Positions 20,942 through 33,260 of a stretch of 64,000 nt of DNA are shown in pieces. Below the pieces are notes generated by a model that saw only the letters and a list, made by a program, of their open reading frames with translations, searched no databases and was not told the origin of the DNA. Each line of letters opens with the position of its first letter. Positions within the stretch are counted from its first letter, which is position 1. The position numbers and the translations under genes were made by a program. Source of the stretch: Candidatus Poribacteria bacterium (GTDB lineage: Bacteria > Poribacteria > WGA-4E > GCA-2687025); the NCBI GenBank assembly GCA_026004875.1, contig BPJZ01000004.1, positions 95,264-159,263 of the forward strand. Reading direction: 5' to 3'.

Positions 20942-21571
20942 ATGCAATGGTGGTGTACGCTGCGCAACCACGATCGCTGGTGGGAAGGGGCCCGGCTTTA
21001 CTACGCCTCCGCCCCCAAGAACGCTCCTTCGCTCTCAGTTCCGGCGCGGCTTTACCTGAGCTTGCCGGAACACCTGCTGGGGGACTCGCGATTTCAGGAG
21101 GCGGTCGGTTATCTGACCCGTCTTTATTACGAAGAGACCTCCGACCTTCAGGCGCTCCGCCATCAGCCGTGGCGCTGGACGACCCTCCGCGTTCGGATGG
21201 TTCTAGAACGGAAAGGGCAGACTCCCCTTCGCATCTGGGTCTTCTCTGGAGCGATCGGAACGCTTCCCTTGAGCCGGCGGGGCGAAGAGGCGACCGCCGC
21301 AGTGGACCTGGGAGTTCCCGCGGACGCCTTTGTGCTCGCAGAGACCGAGCCGCGGTTCCGTTACGCGGTCCTGCGGGTGGTGACAGCGCTTTGGCAGCCC
21401 ACCACGCGAACTCCTCATCAGATCCGACTTCAGTCGGTGGCCGCTTGGGAGGAGGCCGGTTGGTGGGTACGTGAGACGCAGGGCCAAACGGAGCTTGAGG
21501 AGAAGCGAAAACGCTCCGGAGGACCGGAGCAATTCACCTTCTACCATCCGCCCGAATCGTTTGGGGCGTAG
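20942..21571 (+). CDS. Hypothetical protein, no recognised family
   Basis: 209 aa; MQWWCTLRNHDRWWEGARLYYASAPKNAPSLSVPARLYLSLPEHLLG... Confidence 0.65.
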   Translation: MQWWCTLRNHDRWWEGARLYYASAPKNAPSLSVPARLYLSLPEHLLGDSRFQEAVGYLTRLYYEETSDLQALRHQPWRWTTLRVRMVLERKGQTPLRIWVFSGAIGTLPLSRRGEEATAAVDLGVPADAFVLAETEPRFRYAVLRVVTALWQPTTRTPHQIRLQSVAAWEEAGWWVRETQGQTELEEKRKRSGGPEQFTFYHPPESFGA

Positions 21572-21578
21572 TCTTTAT

Positions 21579-21953
21579 TTAATCTTGAACCAGCTCGATA
21601 ATGGCCTCTGGAGCGTTGTCGCCCAACCGATGGCCCAGCTTGATGATCCGGGTGTAGCCTCCAGGCCGCTCGGCGTAGCGAGGGGCGATCTCGTTAAAGA
21701 GCTTCTGGAGAACCTTTCGGTCTCGAATCATCTTGGCCACCAACCGCCGCTTGTGCACCCCTTTGGAAGGGTCCTGGTGGGCGTGCTTGGCGGCGGTGAT
21801 CATCTTCTCGACGACAGGGCGAAGGGCCTTGGCCTTAGGGAGCGTTGTCCGAATGCGTCCGTGACGGAACAGCTCCGTCGCCTGATTCCGAAACAGCGCC
21901 TCCCGATGGGCGGAGGTGCGTCCGAGCTTTTTCAAATGTTTGCGATGGTACAT
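21579..21953 (-). CDS. rplQ: 50S ribosomal protein L17
   Basis: [42 protein letters not shown]. Confidence 0.97.
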   Translation of the reverse strand: MYHRKHLKKLGRTSAHREALFRNQATELFRHGRIRTTLPKAKALRPVVEKMITAAKHAHQDPSKGVHKRRLVAKMIRDRKVLQKLFNEIAPRYAERPGGYTRIIKLGHRLGDNAPEAIIELVQD

Positions 21954-21957
21954 GGTG

Positions 21958-22929
21958 TCACTTATCCTCGTCGTCCAGCTTCATCCCAAAGTGCAGGCCC
22001 ATCTCTTCCAGGACCGCCTTCACTTCGGCTAGCGACTTTTTGCCGAAGTTTTTGATTTCCAGCATCTCTTTTTCGGTTCGAGTCACCAGATCGCGCACGG
22101 TGCGGATGCCGGCGGCCTCCATGCAGTTGGCCGCGCGGACCCGCAGCTCCAGCTCTGCAACCGGTTTGTCCAACAACGCCCGCAGTCGACGCTGCTCCGG
22201 CGTCTCCTCCTCGACCTCCTCGACGTAGGTCTCATCGAAGTCGGTGAACAGCGTCAGATGCTGGATGAGAATCTCCGCCGCTTGAGTGAGCGCCTCCTTG
22301 GGCGTGACGCTGCTGTCGGTCCAGACCTCTAGGATCAGACGATCATAGTCGGTCTTTTGGCCGACGCGGGTTTCCTCCACATGGAAGTTAGCCCGCCGAA
22401 CCGGTGAAAAGATCGCGTCCACAGGAATATAACCGATTGGGCGATCCGGCGACTTGACGTACTCCGCCGCGCGGAAGCCGTGACCAACCTCCACGTCCAA
22501 GTCCATGATCAAGGTCGCCTCTTCGTCCAAGTAAGCGATGTGCTGATCCGGATTGATCACCTCCAGGCCGGCGGGGCACTGGATATCGGCCGCGGTGACC
22601 TCTCCGACACCGCGCCGTTCCAACCGACAACGGAAGGATCGGCGCGAGCTGGCCCGGAATCGGACCTGCTTGAGATTCAGGACGATCTGGACCACATCCT
22701 CGTAGACGCCCGGGATCGTCGAAAACTCGTGGGCGACCCCTTCAATCTGGACGCCCGTGATCGCAGCGCCGGGGATCGAGGAGAGCAGCACCCGCCGCAG
22801 AGCGTTCCCCAGCGTAATTCCAAAGCCCCGCTCCAGGGGCTCGGCGATAAACCGGCCAAAGTCGTGCCGCAATGAATCTACATCGGCCAGTAGCCGTTCC
22901 GGCATCTCCATGAGAATCTCTTTATTCAT
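21958..22929 (-). CDS. rpoA: DNA-directed RNA polymerase subunit alpha
   Basis: 323 aa; [49 protein letters not shown]; alpha-[24 protein letters not shown]. Confidence 0.97.
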   Translation of the reverse strand: MNKEILMEMPERLLADVDSLRHDFGRFIAEPLERGFGITLGNALRRVLLSSIPGAAITGVQIEGVAHEFSTIPGVYEDVVQIVLNLKQVRFRASSRRSFRCRLERRGVGEVTAADIQCPAGLEVINPDQHIAYLDEEATLIMDLDVEVGHGFRAAEYVKSPDRPIGYIPVDAIFSPVRRANFHVEETRVGQKTDYDRLILEVWTDSSVTPKEALTQAAEILIQHLTLFTDFDETYVEEVEEETPEQRRLRALLDKPVAELELRVRAANCMEAAGIRTVRDLVTRTEKEMLEIKNFGKKSLAEVKAVLEEMGLHFGMKLDDEDK

Positions 22930-23001
22930 CGGTGGCGCTCGCTCCTCGTTGGCAGAAGGTACCGGGCAATCGGACGAGAGGTTCCTGTGCCGCCGTGGGG
23001 A

Positions 23002-23400
23002 TCAGATTCGCCGGCGCTTCGGAGGCCGACAACCGTTGTGCGGGATCGGGGTCACATCCTTAATCAAGGTGATCTCCAGCCCGGCGGCCTGGAGCGACCG
23101 GATGGCCGACTCACGACCGGCACCGGGGCCCTTGACCCAGACCTCGACCCGTCGAAGTCCGTACTCCTGGGCCTGCCGAGCGGCATGCTCGGCGGCCTGT
23201 TGGGCGGCGTACGGTGTTCCCTTTCGAGCGCCGCGAGCCGCTCCCGAGGCGCCACCGGACGACCAGGCTAGCGTGTCCCCCTTCTCGTCGGTGATCGTCA
23301 CGATTGTGTTGTTGAAGGTGGACTGGATATGAGCAATCCCGTTGATCACTTGGCGACGAACGCGCCGTCGCGTTCGTCCTCCGCGCTGTCGCTGTCTCAC
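23002..23400 (-). CDS. rpsK: 30S ribosomal protein S11
   Basis: [29 protein letters not shown]...[17 protein letters not shown]. Confidence 0.97.
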   Translation of the reverse strand: MRQRQRGGRTRRRVRRQVINGIAHIQSTFNNTIVTITDEKGDTLAWSSGGASGAARGARKGTPYAAQQAAEHAARQAQEYGLRRVEVWVKGPGAGRESAIRSLQAAGLEITLIKDVTPIPHNGCRPPKRRRI

Positions 23401-23437
23401 CGGACCCTCCTTGAACGCTCGCTAAAAGACGCTCCGC

Positions 23438-23860
23438 TTAGTGCTTGACCTTAGCCTTCCGGCCCACGCCGATCGTCTTGGCCTTGCCCTTGCGCGTCCG
23501 GGCGTTGGTACTGGTTCGCTGGCCCCGGACGGGAAGCCCGCGCCGATGGCGCAGGCCGCGATAACAGCCGATGTCCATCAGCCGCTTGATGTTCATCTCC
23601 ACCTCGCGGCGCAGATCGCCTTCGATTTTGGTGTTGAAGAAGGAGTGCTCCTTCTTGGGCAGGACGGCGGGAAGGTTCTCGACCGCCTCACGGATTCGGT
23701 TAACCTCTTCGTCGGTCAGCTCCTCCGTCCTCCGCCCCGGGTCCACCTGGGCATACTCGACGATCCGCTGCGCCGTCCAGCGGCCGATCCCATAAATGGT
23801 CGTCAGCGCAATATCGATTCGCTTGTTCCGTGGAAGCTCTACCCCTGCAATTCGCGCCAT
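23438..23860 (-). CDS. rpsM: 30S ribosomal protein S13
   Basis: [26 protein letters not shown]...[28 protein letters not shown]. Confidence 0.97.
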   Translation of the reverse strand: MARIAGVELPRNKRIDIALTTIYGIGRWTAQRIVEYAQVDPGRRTEELTDEEVNRIREAVENLPAVLPKKEHSFFNTKIEGDLRREVEMNIKRLMDIGCYRGLRHRRGLPVRGQRTSTNARTRKGKAKTIGVGRKAKVKH

Positions 23861-23865
23861 AGTTT

Positions 23866-23994
23866 CTAATGCCCCTTCCGACTACCCTGTCGCTGCTTGT
23901 GGCGGGGGTTTTCGCAGATTACCCGCACGACGCCTTTGCGCCGCACCACTCGGCACTTGCTACACATCTTTTTGACCGAAGCTCGGACCTTCAT
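23866..23994 (-). CDS. rpmJ: 50S ribosomal protein L36 (not in supplied ORF list)
   Basis: Read from sequence: [42 protein letters not shown] (42 aa; CxxC...CxxxxH zinc site). Confidence 0.95.
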   Translation of the reverse strand: MKVRASVKKMCSKCRVVRRKGVVRVICENPRHKQRQGSRKGH

Positions 23995-24049
23995 GAGAAA
24001 ACACACCCCTTCCTTTTCACGTCCCGACGCGCGACAAGCTCCAGGGCAG

Positions 24050-24268
24050 CTATCGGTTCTCGCGATAGAGGATCCGTCCGCGCGTCAGGTCGTACGGCGA
24101 AAGCTCGACCCGAACGCGATCGCCGGGGACGATCTTGATATAGTTGATCCGCATCTTCCCCGAGATGTGGGCTAGGACCTCGTGTCCGTTGTCCAGCCGC
24201 ACCTTAAAGCGCGCGTTCGGGTACTTCTCGACGACGACGCCTTCAACCTGAATACCTTCTTCGCTCAT
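24050..24268 (-). CDS. infA: Translation initiation factor IF-1
   Basis: [61 protein letters not shown]. Confidence 0.96.
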   Translation of the reverse strand: MSEEGIQVEGVVVEKYPNARFKVRLDNGHEVLAHISGKMRINYIKIVPGDRVRVELSPYDLTRGRILYRENR

Positions 24269-24308
24269 CGTTCCTGCCGTATGAACCCTGTCCGCTTTCG
24301 CTCTCGAT

Positions 24309-24968
24309 CTACATCGGGGAGTAGAGCGCCTCTAACTGCTCCACGATCTCCGCCTCGACCTGATCGGGCTCCCGACTACCGTCAATGGAGACCAGGACAC
24401 CCGCGTTCTCAAAGTACTCCCGCAGAGGCGCCGTCTCTTCCCGATAGACTTCTAGCCGCTTCTTGACCGCTTCGGGCTCGTCGTCGGGTCGCTGTACTAA
24501 CGGCTCTCCGTCGTCGTCGCAGCGCCCCGGCACCCGAGGCGGCGCGAACTCAACGTGATAGGAGCGTCCGCAGAGTGGACAGACCCGACGGCCCGAAATC
24601 CTTCGAACGATCGTCTCGTCGCTTGCGTCCAGAAACAGCGCCGCGTCCAAGAGCAACCGCCGCTTCTTCAGCAGCGAATCCAAATAATGGGCTTGGCTCA
24701 GCGTCCGGGGAAAGCCGTCCAGGATAAACCCCTTCCTGCAGTCTGGCTGAATCAACCGCCGCTCGATGATCTCGGCAACCACCTCATCGGGGACTAACTG
24801 ACCGTTGTCCACAAACTGCCGGATCTTCGCCGCCAGCGGCGAGCCCGAACGCATCACCTCCCGCAGCGTATCGCCCGTTGAGATATGACAGATGCCATAT
24901 CGCTGGGCCAGTCGCTTGGCTTGGGTGCCCTTGCCGACACCGGGGGGTCCAAAGATCACCAACCGCAT
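24309..24968 (-). CDS. adk: Adenylate kinase
   Basis: [28 protein letters not shown], zinc-type [13 protein letters not shown]. Confidence 0.96.
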   Translation of the reverse strand: MRLVIFGPPGVGKGTQAKRLAQRYGICHISTGDTLREVMRSGSPLAAKIRQFVDNGQLVPDEVVAEIIERRLIQPDCRKGFILDGFPRTLSQAHYLDSLLKKRRLLLDAALFLDASDETIVRRISGRRVCPLCGRSYHVEFAPPRVPGRCDDDGEPLVQRPDDEPEAVKKRLEVYREETAPLREYFENAGVLVSIDGSREPDQVEAEIVEQLEALYSPM

Positions 24969-25081
24969 GGGCCTTTTTCCTTTGCCGTTGCCCCCCCTTA
25001 CATCACCCGCGACCGGCCGCTACGGCGAACATGCCCTCTGGGACGGTCCGGCGAGACCGCCTCTTCTTAATTAAGGGCGTC

Positions 25082-26423
25082 CTAGCCTCGGCGGCCCCGA
25101 ACCCGGCGGTGCTTCAACAGCCCATCGTAGTTGCGGGTACGCAACTGGGCATCCAGCCACTGCATCCGGTCCAGCGCTACGCCCACCACAATCAGGATGG
25201 ACGTGCCGCCGATTCCGCTGAGCCGGAGCTGCTCCCCGCTCACCAAGTCCACAAACCAGAACGGCAAAATGGCGATCGCTGCCAGAAAGATCGCCCCAGG
25301 CAGCGTGACCAGGCTCAACGTTCGATCCAGATACTTGGCCGTCGCCCGCCCGGGCCGGACGCCGGGGATAAATCCGCCGTACCGCTTCAGATTATCTGCG
25401 ATGTCCACCGGATTAATGATAACCGCCGTATAGAAGTACGTGAAGAAGATGATCAGCAGCGCGTAGACGGAGTAGTACACTGGCCCTGGACTGAACAGCA
25501 TCGCCATCGCCTGCTGGACTCCATATCCCAGCGGCAGGCTGGTGAACACCGTTGGGAACTGCATGATCGTGATCGCAAAGATGATCGGCATCACGCCGGC
25601 GGAGTTCACCTTCAACGGCAGGTATTGGGTCTGACCGCCGTAAACCCGGCGTCCTACCTGTCGTCGGGAGGTACTGGATCGGAATCCGCCGCTCGGCCAG
25701 GGTGATGAAGATCGTCCCAATGATGATCACAATTGTGGCGGCGACGATGGCCACCACTCCGATCAGACCAAAGCCCCCCACATCCGGATTGGTCAGGTAC
25801 CGGATCACCTCCAGGACTCCCGAGGGAAGCCCGGCCACGATCCCCACGTAGATGATCAGCGAAATTCCTTGGCCGATGCCCCGCTCTTCGATTTGCTCGC
25901 CCAGCCACATGACGAAGGTCGTGCCGGCAGTCAGGGTGAGCATCGTCGTAAAGTAAAACCCGATCCCTCCGTGAACAACGATGGGTCGGTCAAAGCCGAA
26001 CGTTTGGGGGTTCATCAGCGCGGCACTGATGGCAATCGACTGGAAAGCGGTCAACCCGATCGTTCCGTACCGGGTGTACTGATTGATCTTTCGGCGTCCC
26101 GTTGGTCCCTCTTTAGCCAACTGTTCTAACTGCGGCACGACGACGGTCAACAACTGAAGGATAATCGAGGCACTGATGTACGGCTGGATTCCCAACGCAA
26201 AGATGGTCATCTGGGAGAAGTTGGCGCCGGAGAAGACATCAACGACCTTCAGGGCTCCCAGTGCGCCGCTCAGCTGTTCCCAGAGTTCGCTCAGCGCCTC
26301 GGCGTCAATTCCCGGGACTAGGATATGGCTTCCAAGCCGGTAGACGACCAGAATCCAGGCGGTGAAGAGGATCTTCTGCCGGAGTTCCGGCATCCGCCAT
26401 GCGTTGCGCAGTGCCTGTATCAC
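25082..26423 (-). CDS. secY: Preprotein translocase subunit SecY, frameshifted
   Basis: N part [34 protein letters not shown]... and C part [31 protein letters not shown]... join on removing one C (GGG on + at 25666-25668). Confidence 0.94.
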
Positions 26424-26866
26424 TCGATGACCTCGACTTCCCCGCCAAGCGCCCGAATCTTTTCGACCGCCGAGCGTGAGAACTTGTGGGCCCGGACGGT
26501 CAACCGTTTGCTTAGCTCTCCGTCGCCCAGGACCTTCACCGGACGGTTCAGACTGCGGACCGCTCGAACGGCGACCAACTCTTCTGGCGTCACGACGGCG
26601 CCGTCCTCGAAGCGCTCTTCCAGAACGGAGAGGTTGACCAACGCGTATTCGACCCGACGGGGTGGCTTGAAGCCTCGCTTGGGGAGCCGCCGATAGAGGG
26701 GCATCTGTCCGCCCTCAAACCAGGCCCGCCGCTTGGCCCCCGATCGGGACAGCTGTCCTTTGGTGCCTCGTCCGGCGGTTTTTCCGTGTCCGGAGCTTTC
26801 TCCGCGCCCGACCCGTTTAGGCTTCTTTTTGGCCCCAGCCGGTGGCTTAAGCTCGTGCAGCTGCAT
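26420..26866 (-). CDS. rplO: 50S ribosomal protein L15
   Basis: [38 protein letters not shown]. Confidence 0.96.
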   Translation of the reverse strand: MQLHELKPPAGAKKKPKRVGRGESSGHGKTAGRGTKGQLSRSGAKRRAWFEGGQMPLYRRLPKRGFKPPRRVEYALVNLSVLEERFEDGAVVTPEELVAVRAVRSLNRPVKVLGDGELSKRLTVRAHKFSRSAVEKIRALGGEVEVIE

Positions 26867-26889
26867 CGCTTCTGCTCTCCGGTAAGGTT

Positions 26890-27429
26890 TTAGTCTTCGA
26901 TGCCGAGGATCTCCCGCACCGTCTTCCCGCGCAACCGGGCGACGGTCGCCGCGCTGCGAAGCTGCATCAGCCCCTTGATCGTCGCGGCGGCGGCGTTGAT
27001 CTTGTTCCGGGAGCCGTAGATCTTACTCAGCACGTCCTGAACTCCGGCCAACTCCAGGATGATGCGCGGAGCACTGCCCGCGACAATTCCGGTGCCGGGG
27101 CTGGCCGGCTTCAGAAGCACGCGCGTGGCATCGGAACGCCCGATCACCTCATGGGGGATCGTGCCGTTGACCAACGGCACTTCGATCAGGTTCCGCCGGG
27201 CGTCTTGGAGCGCCTTTCGGATCGCCTCCGGCGGCTCGTTGGCCTTTCCGAACCCGACGCCAACGTGGCCGTTTCGATCGCCGACTACCGTCAGCGCATT
27301 GTAACGGATTCGGCGGCCGCCCGCACGGACCCGCATCACCCGGTTGATCGCGATGACGTGTTCAACCAGACCGTCCGACTCTTCAGCGCGAAAGTCGTCT
27401 CGTTGCCGATCGCGGCGATTCCCTCGCAA
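26890..27429 (-). CDS. rpsE: 30S ribosomal protein S5
   Basis: [36 protein letters not shown]. Confidence 0.96.
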   Translation of the reverse strand: MRGNRRDRQRDDFRAEESDGLVEHVIAINRVMRVRAGGRRIRYNALTVVGDRNGHVGVGFGKANEPPEAIRKALQDARRNLIEVPLVNGTIPHEVIGRSDATRVLLKPASPGTGIVAGSAPRIILELAGVQDVLSKIYGSRNKINAAAATIKGLMQLRSAATVARLRGKTVREILGIED

Positions 27430-27455
27430 CCTTTAGCCTCCTTCGATCCGGGATG

Positions 27456-27932
27456 CTATGCCGAACGTCGCTTTTGTCGCTTTCCAGAAGAGGGCTCTTC
27501 AGACTGCTGAGCCTGTTCTTGGGCCTGGGCGCGCAGTAGCTCCCGCTTGGGCGTTCGGGAGGGCCCCAAGTCCAGGCCGGCCTGACGGGCCGCTTCGGCC
27601 AGGGCCTTGACTCGCCCGTGGTAGAGGTATCCCCCCCGATCGAAGACGGCCTTTTGAATTCCGACCGCCTGTGCCTTTTCGGCGATCAGCCTTCCGACGA
27701 GCGCGGCGGCAGCCAGATTTGGGCCGGTCACCTGGTCCCGCAGCTCCGGCGAAAGCGTCGAGGCCGCTGCCAGGGTGTGGCCCCGCTCGTCGTCAATCAA
27801 CTGGGCATAGATATGCTTTAGGCTCCGAAAGACGGCCAGCCGGGGGCGCTCCGCCGTCCCGAAGACCTTTTTTCGAACCCGGCGGTGCCGTCGCAGCCGC
27901 GCCAGACGCTTCTCTTTGACCCGCTTGCTCAA
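27456..27932 (-). CDS. rplR: 50S ribosomal protein L18 with basic/Gln-rich C-terminal tail
   Basis: [35 protein letters not shown]...[24 protein letters not shown] followed by ~35-aa tail. Confidence 0.95.
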   Translation of the reverse strand: MSKRVKEKRLARLRRHRRVRKKVFGTAERPRLAVFRSLKHIYAQLIDDERGHTLAAASTLSPELRDQVTGPNLAAAALVGRLIAEKAQAVGIQKAVFDRGGYLYHGRVKALAEAARQAGLDLGPSRTPKRELLRAQAQEQAQQSEEPSSGKRQKRRSA

Positions 27933-27955
27933 CTCCCGTCCCTCCGAAAAAGAGC

Positions 27956-28531
27956 CTAGACCCGGACCTTCTTGGGCAGATTTCGTACCCGCTCGTTCTC
28001 GTATCGAATTCCCTTTGAGGGGACATAAGGCTCCGGCTTTTTGATCCGTCGGATAGCCGCCGCCGTCTCGCCGACCAGCTCCTTGTCAATTCCGGAGACA
28101 ACGATCGGAATCGCCGGAGCCGACCCGGGCCCCTGACCGATTGTGATCGGCGACTCCACCGTCACGGTGATGCCTTCAGGAATCGAAAAGGAGACCGGGT
28201 GGGAGTAACCGACGTTTAGCTGCAGGGTCCTTCCCTGGACTTGAGCTCGATAGCCGGTTCCGACGACCAGGAGCCGTTTGCTCCACCCTTCGGAGACGCC
28301 GTGCACCATGTTGGCGATCAGCGACCGCATCAGGCCGTGCATCGCTCGATGCTGCCGGGTTTCGCCGGTCCGTTCTACGATCAGTTGCCCGTCCCGTTGC
28401 TCGACGCGGACGAACCGGTTCAGGGGCCGTTCCAGCTCGCCCTTGGGCCCTTTGACGTGAATCCGCGTCGGCTCGATCGTCACCGTAACCCCTTTGGGGA
28501 TAGGAATCGGCTGTCGTCCGATTCGGGACAT
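27956..28531 (-). CDS. rplF: 50S ribosomal protein L6
   Basis: [17 protein letters not shown]...[26 protein letters not shown]. Confidence 0.96.
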   Translation of the reverse strand: MSRIGRQPIPIPKGVTVTIEPTRIHVKGPKGELERPLNRFVRVEQRDGQLIVERTGETRQHRAMHGLMRSLIANMVHGVSEGWSKRLLVVGTGYRAQVQGRTLQLNVGYSHPVSFSIPEGITVTVESPITIGQGPGSAPAIPIVVSGIDKELVGETAAAIRRIKKPEPYVPSKGIRYENERVRNLPKKVRV

Positions 28532-28577
28532 GTCCCTCTCCTTGGATAGTTCCGCATCCAAAACGGCGGCCCTTGGA

Positions 28578-28976
28578 CTACCAGACGTAACAGATCACCT
28601 CGCCGCCGATGCCGCGTTTGCGAGCTTCGCGGTCGCTCAGCATCCCCTGGGAGGTAGAGATGATCGCCGTTCCCAGGCCGCTGAGCACCCGCGGCAGCTC
28701 CGAGGCTTTGGCGTAAACTCGACGGCCCGGCTTGCTGACGCGGCGCAGCCCGCGGATGACCCGCTCCTTCTTCTCGCCGTATTTCAGCTCGACCCGCAGC
28801 GTGACCTTTGGCCCCTCTTGAATTCGCTGATATCCGCGCAGATAGCCCTCCTCAACAAGGATTCGGAGGATCGCCTCGTTCACTTTGGAGCCGAGCACGT
28901 CCACCGTTGGCTTGTACCGGAGGTTTGCGTTCCGGATGCGCGTCAGCATATCCGCGATCGGGTCGGTCATGGACAT
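28578..28976 (-). CDS. rpsH: 30S ribosomal protein S8
   Basis: [27 protein letters not shown]...[31 protein letters not shown]. Confidence 0.97.
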   Translation of the reverse strand: MSMTDPIADMLTRIRNANLRYKPTVDVLGSKVNEAILRILVEEGYLRGYQRIQEGPKVTLRVELKYGEKKERVIRGLRRVSKPGRRVYAKASELPRVLSGLGTAIISTSQGMLSDREARKRGIGGEVICYVW

Positions 28977-28991
28977 CGCCGTTCTCCCTCG

Positions 28992-29177
28992 CTACCAACT
29001 CGCTTTGACGATTCCGGGGATTTTTCCGGCACGGGCCAACTCGCGGAAGCAGATGCGGCAGAGGCCAAAGCGGCGGAGGTAGCCCCGCGGCCGACCACAC
29101 TGGCGACAACGGTTATAGTTCCGCGTCTTGTATTTGGAGCCTCGCTGCTGTTTAACGATCAAAGCCTTCCGAGCCAC
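28992..29177 (-). CDS. rpsN: 30S ribosomal protein S14 type Z
   Basis: 61 aa with zinc ribbon [25 protein letters not shown]. Confidence 0.97.
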   Translation of the reverse strand: MARKALIVKQQRGSKYKTRNYNRCRQCGRPRGYLRRFGLCRICFRELARAGKIPGIVKASW

Positions 29178-29202
29178 GCTGTTTGCTCCTGTTCCGTCTG
29201 CG

Positions 29203-29766
29203 CTATGCCGAGGCGGCGGCCGCTGCGGTCTCTCGGAACGGCATCCCCATCAGTCGCAGCAGCTCTCGCGCCTCTTCGTCCGTCTTTGCCGTCGTGACGA
29301 TCACAATGTGCATCCCCTGGGTGAACCGGATGTCGTCGTAATCCAGCTCTGGAAAGATGATCTGTTCGCTCAGGCCCAGGGCGAAGTTCCCTCGCCCGTC
29401 AAAGGAGTTGGGGTTGACCCCTCGGAAGTCCCGAATCTGGGGCAACACCACCTTGACCAGCTTGTGGAAAAACTCATACATCCGCTCGCCCCGGAGCGTC
29501 ACCCGGCAGCCGATGGGCATTCCGGCCCGGACCTTAAAGTTCGAGACCGACTTTTTCGCCCGGCAGATTGCGGGCCGCTGGCCGGTGATCTTTGCTAAAT
29601 CCTCGATCACCGCGTCCAACCGCTCGGCGTTGCCCGGAACCGTTGGGGAGCCTACGCCCATCGTCACCACAATCTTTTCCAGTTTGGGCACCTGCATCGG
29701 GTTCTTGTACCCAAACCGTTGCCGCAACGCCGGGACGACCTCTTGCTGATAGTAGTCGCGATACAT
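29203..29766 (-). CDS. rplE: 50S ribosomal protein L5
   Basis: [35 protein letters not shown]... Confidence 0.96.
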   Translation of the reverse strand: MYRDYYQQEVVPALRQRFGYKNPMQVPKLEKIVVTMGVGSPTVPGNAERLDAVIEDLAKITGQRPAICRAKKSVSNFKVRAGMPIGCRVTLRGERMYEFFHKLVKVVLPQIRDFRGVNPNSFDGRGNFALGLSEQIIFPELDYDDIRFTQGMHIVIVTTAKTDEEARELLRLMGMPFRETAAAAASA

Positions 29767-29786
29767 GGCCTTGCCTTCTGTTCGCC

Positions 29787-30068
29787 CTAATCGGTTTCAG
29801 CGGGTTCCAGAACCTTCACATTAGAGACGTGGATGGGGAACTCCTCCTCCCGCTCCGTAGGCTGCGGGTTAGAGGGCGTCGGTCGGGGCTTTCGGAGCCG
29901 GACGTTCACCCCTTCGACGATCACCCGCTGGGTCTCCGGGAAGACCCGCTTGACGACGCCCTCAGCGCCCTTCCACTCTCCAGCGATCACGCGGACGCGG
30001 TCGCCCTTTCGCACGTGCAGCTTGAGCCGATGCAAAGCCTTCTCCATTCGCTTTCGTTTTCGCGGCAT
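29787..30068 (-). CDS. rplX: 50S ribosomal protein L24
   Basis: [42 protein letters not shown]. Confidence 0.93.
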   Translation of the reverse strand: MPRKRKRMEKALHRLKLHVRKGDRVRVIAGEWKGAEGVVKRVFPETQRVIVEGVNVRLRKPRPTPSNPQPTEREEEFPIHVSNVKVLEPAETD

Positions 30069-30098
30069 GGCTCGCTCCCTGTTCTCTCCAGCCCCGTC

Positions 30099-30467
30099 TT
30101 AGATGACCTCAGGAGCCAGCGAGATAATCCGGGTGAACTGGCGATCGCGCAGTTCACGGGCTACGGGTCCAAAGACGCGCGTCCCACGCGGCTGGTTATT
30201 GTTATCAATAATCACCGCCGCGTTGTGATCGAACTTAATGTAGGAGCCGTCCGGGCGCCGATATTCTTTAGCCGTTCGGACTACGACGGCGCGGACGACG
30301 TCGCCCTTTTTGATGTTGCTGTCGGGCGCGGCGTCCTTTACCGAAGCTGTAATGATATCACCGATTCGGGCGTAGCGGCGCTTAGAACCGCCCAGGATTC
30401 CGATGCACATGATCAGCTTGGCGCCAGAGTTGTCGGCCACCTGTAGCAACGTCTGCCTTTGAATCAT
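30099..30467 (-). CDS. rplN: 50S ribosomal protein L14
   Basis: [27 protein letters not shown]...[27 protein letters not shown]. Confidence 0.97.
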   Translation of the reverse strand: MIQRQTLLQVADNSGAKLIMCIGILGGSKRRYARIGDIITASVKDAAPDSNIKKGDVVRAVVVRTAKEYRRPDGSYIKFDHNAAVIIDNNNQPRGTRVFGPVARELRDRQFTRIISLAPEVI

Positions 30468-30536
30468 CGCCCCGCTCCTTCTAGCCCACTCGCAGCCTCA
30501 ACGCCTTGTGGGGCGTTGTCAGCGCTCAGCGTTCGG

Positions 30537-30800
30537 CTATTGCTTTCGCTCCAGAATCTCGACCACGCGCCAGCGCTTGCGGCGGCTGAGGGGACGGGTC
30601 TCCATCAGCAGCACCCGATCCCCAATGCGGCACCGGTTCTCCTCGTCGTGAGCGAGGACTTTTTTTCTCCGCCGGACGATCTTTCCGTAGAGCGGATGGG
30701 GAAACATCCGTTCGATCTGAACGGCCACCGTTTTGTCCATCTTATCGCTGACGACGATCCCGATCCGCGTTTTCCGGAGCCCTCGACGCTTTTCTTCCAT
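30537..30800 (-). CDS. rpsQ: 30S ribosomal protein S17
   Basis: [47 protein letters not shown]. Confidence 0.95.
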   Translation of the reverse strand: MEEKRRGLRKTRIGIVVSDKMDKTVAVQIERMFPHPLYGKIVRRRKKVLAHDEENRCRIGDRVLLMETRPLSRRKRWRVVEILERKQ

Positions 30801-30814
30801 CGTTTCCTTCCGTC

Positions 30815-31242
30815 CTAGATGCGTGGAATCTGACGGGTGCGGTTGAAGAAGTCGGGTCGCCGCCGGAGCATGGCCCAAAGGCGCATCGCCAGCGTCACCG
30901 AACGGGCGTCGTTTCCGCTGATGTCCTCTCGACGGATCGGCCGCTTCGGGTCGTTCTTTCCGGCGGAGAGCCGGACCTTTCCGGAGTCCAGGAGCTCCTG
31001 CACTTCCGGGTCGTTCAAAAGGAAGTGCTGGATCTGCTTCTCCCGGAGGACGGTCAGGATTCGCGCGATGTTCTTTCGGTTCTGGCGCAGCTTATGGGTC
31101 TGCTCCAGGGTTCCAAAGACACGTTGAAAGCGCATGCGCATCTGCAGCTCACGGAGGGTTCGCAGGTCCTCCTTGAGCTCCTGGGGGGTCTTTTGCCGGA
31201 GGTCGGCGATAGTGTTCGCTCCGATCTCTTCAGCGTGAATCC

Positions 31243-31246
<4 letters not shown>
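30815..31246 (-). CDS. rpmC: 50S ribosomal protein L29 with ~70-aa C-terminal extension; GTG start overlapping the rplP stop
   Basis: [71 protein letters not shown] is canonical L29; followed by [72 protein letters not shown]. Confidence 0.9.
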
Positions 31247-31659
<413 letters not shown>

Positions 31660-31683
31660 CAACATCGCGGTCTGCCCTTTCCG

Positions 31684-32472
31684 TTACTCCGGGCCCCGTC
31701 GGGCGGGCCGGCCTCCTCGCCGCGAACGGCCTCGACCGCCGCGCCGGGGGCCCTCTTCCTCCTCAGCAACGCGTCGTCCTCCGACGCTGCGTCGGCCGGC
31801 CTGCGAGCGGAGCACCTCGGCGTCCTGGCCGACGATCCCGGAGATCACTTCGCCCCGAAAGATGTAGACCTTCACCCCGATCACGCCGTAGGTGGTGTAC
31901 GCTTCGGCAAATCCGTAATCAATATCCGCCCGGAGCGTGTGCAACGGCACCCGACCCTCCAGGTCGGAGACCGACTGGGCGATCTCGTGGCCCCCCAACC
32001 GCCCGGAGACGATCACCTTACACCCCTCGGCACCGGCCCGCATGGTGGCCTGAATCGCCCGTTTCATCGCCTGACGATAAGGGGTGCGCCGCTCCAACTG
32101 ATGGGCGATCCCCTCGGCGACCAGCTGGGCCTCCAGCTCCGGCCGGCGAATCTCAACGATCTCGATCCGAGCCGGCTTGCCGAGCACCTTCTCCAGATCG
32201 GCGGTAAGCTGTTCCACTTCGGCCCCCCGTCGGCCGATGACAATCCCCGGCCGGGCCGTGTGGATGTAAATCTTCAGGTGATCCGCATCCCAGCGTTCGA
32301 CGCCGACCCGCGCAATGGCGGCCCGATGAAGTCGGGAGCGGATGAACTCCTCGATCTTCAGGTCTTCCTGCAGCCAATCGGGGTAATCCCCGATCTTCGT
32401 GGGAAACCAACGGGAGTCCCACGTGCGAATGATCCCCAGCCGAAACCCTCGCGGATCCGTCTTTTGACCCAC
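31684..32472 (-). CDS. rpsC: 30S ribosomal protein S3 with Arg/Gly-rich C-terminal tail
   Basis: MGQKTDPRGFRLGIIRTWDSRWFPTKIGDYPDWLQEDLKIEEFIR...; tail EEEEGPRRGGRGRSRRGGRPARRGPE. Confidence 0.96.
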   Translation of the reverse strand: MGQKTDPRGFRLGIIRTWDSRWFPTKIGDYPDWLQEDLKIEEFIRSRLHRAAIARVGVERWDADHLKIYIHTARPGIVIGRRGAEVEQLTADLEKVLGKPARIEIVEIRRPELEAQLVAEGIAHQLERRTPYRQAMKRAIQATMRAGAEGCKVIVSGRLGGHEIAQSVSDLEGRVPLHTLRADIDYGFAEAYTTYGVIGVKVYIFRGEVISGIVGQDAEVLRSQAGRRSVGGRRVAEEEEGPRRGGRGRSRRGGRPARRGPE

Positions 32473-32515
32473 CGATCGCTCCTTTTTTACTCACACCCCG
32501 CCAACTGAGAACGCT

Positions 32516-32932
32516 TCATGAGGCGACCTCCTCCGGTTGTGGTGCGGGAGCGCGCTTCGACGGCTCGGACTCCTGCCGATCGTCCACCTCGATGGTGATG
32601 TGGCAGCGCCGCCGAAGGATTCTATAGGCCATCCCCCGCGCCCGTGGACGGATTCGCTTAAGCCGAATCGAGTCGTCCACATAGATTCGTTTGATGAACA
32701 GCTCTTCGGTGTTCAGTTCGTCACCCTCGTGCCATTTGCCCTGAGCGCTCAGCTCCTCGGCGTTCGCCACTGCCGAGCGGAGCAGCTTCTCGATCGCTCG
32801 CGCCGGCCGCTTTCGGCAGAAGGCCAGGATCGCCTCGGCCTCCGCCACCGACTTTCCTCGGATCAGATCGGCCACCAACCGGGCCTTTTGGGGAGAGAAC
32901 GGCGCATAGCGCAAGACCGCTCGTGCACTCAT
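32516..32932 (-). CDS. rplV: 50S ribosomal protein L22
   Basis: AVLRYAPFSPQKARLVADLIRGKSVAEAEAILAF...RIRPRARGMAYRILRRRCHITIEV. Confidence 0.95.
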   Translation of the reverse strand: MSARAVLRYAPFSPQKARLVADLIRGKSVAEAEAILAFCRKRPARAIEKLLRSAVANAEELSAQGKWHEGDELNTEELFIKRIYVDDSIRLKRIRPRARGMAYRILRRRCHITIEVDDRQESEPSKRAPAPQPEEVAS

Positions 32933-32965
32933 GGTTCGCTTCCTCTCTCTGTGGTTCCTAGGCCC

Positions 32966-33232
32966 TTAGCCGACCTTCTTGTGGCCCCGGAACTGGCGCG
33001 TCGGCGCAAACTCGCCCAACTTGTGCCCGACCATCGCCTCGACGATAAACACCGGGAAGAACTTCTGGCCGTTGTGGACCAGGAAAGTATGACCGACAAA
33101 TTCCGGGATGATCGTGCAGTCGCGCGCCCAGGTCCGGATTGCCCGCCCACGCTCCCCTGAAGCCTCCATCTGCTGGACCTTCTTGAGGAGCTTTGGATCT
33201 ACATAAGGACCTTTTTTAATCGATCGTGCCAT
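32966..33232 (-). CDS. rpsS: 30S ribosomal protein S19
   Basis: [19 protein letters not shown]...[46 protein letters not shown]. Confidence 0.97.
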   Translation of the reverse strand: MARSIKKGPYVDPKLLKKVQQMEASGERGRAIRTWARDCTIIPEFVGHTFLVHNGQKFFPVFIVEAMVGHKLGEFAPTRQFRGHKKVG

Positions 33233-33260
33233 CGCTCCGCTCTCCCTTGTCGGGTGTTCC

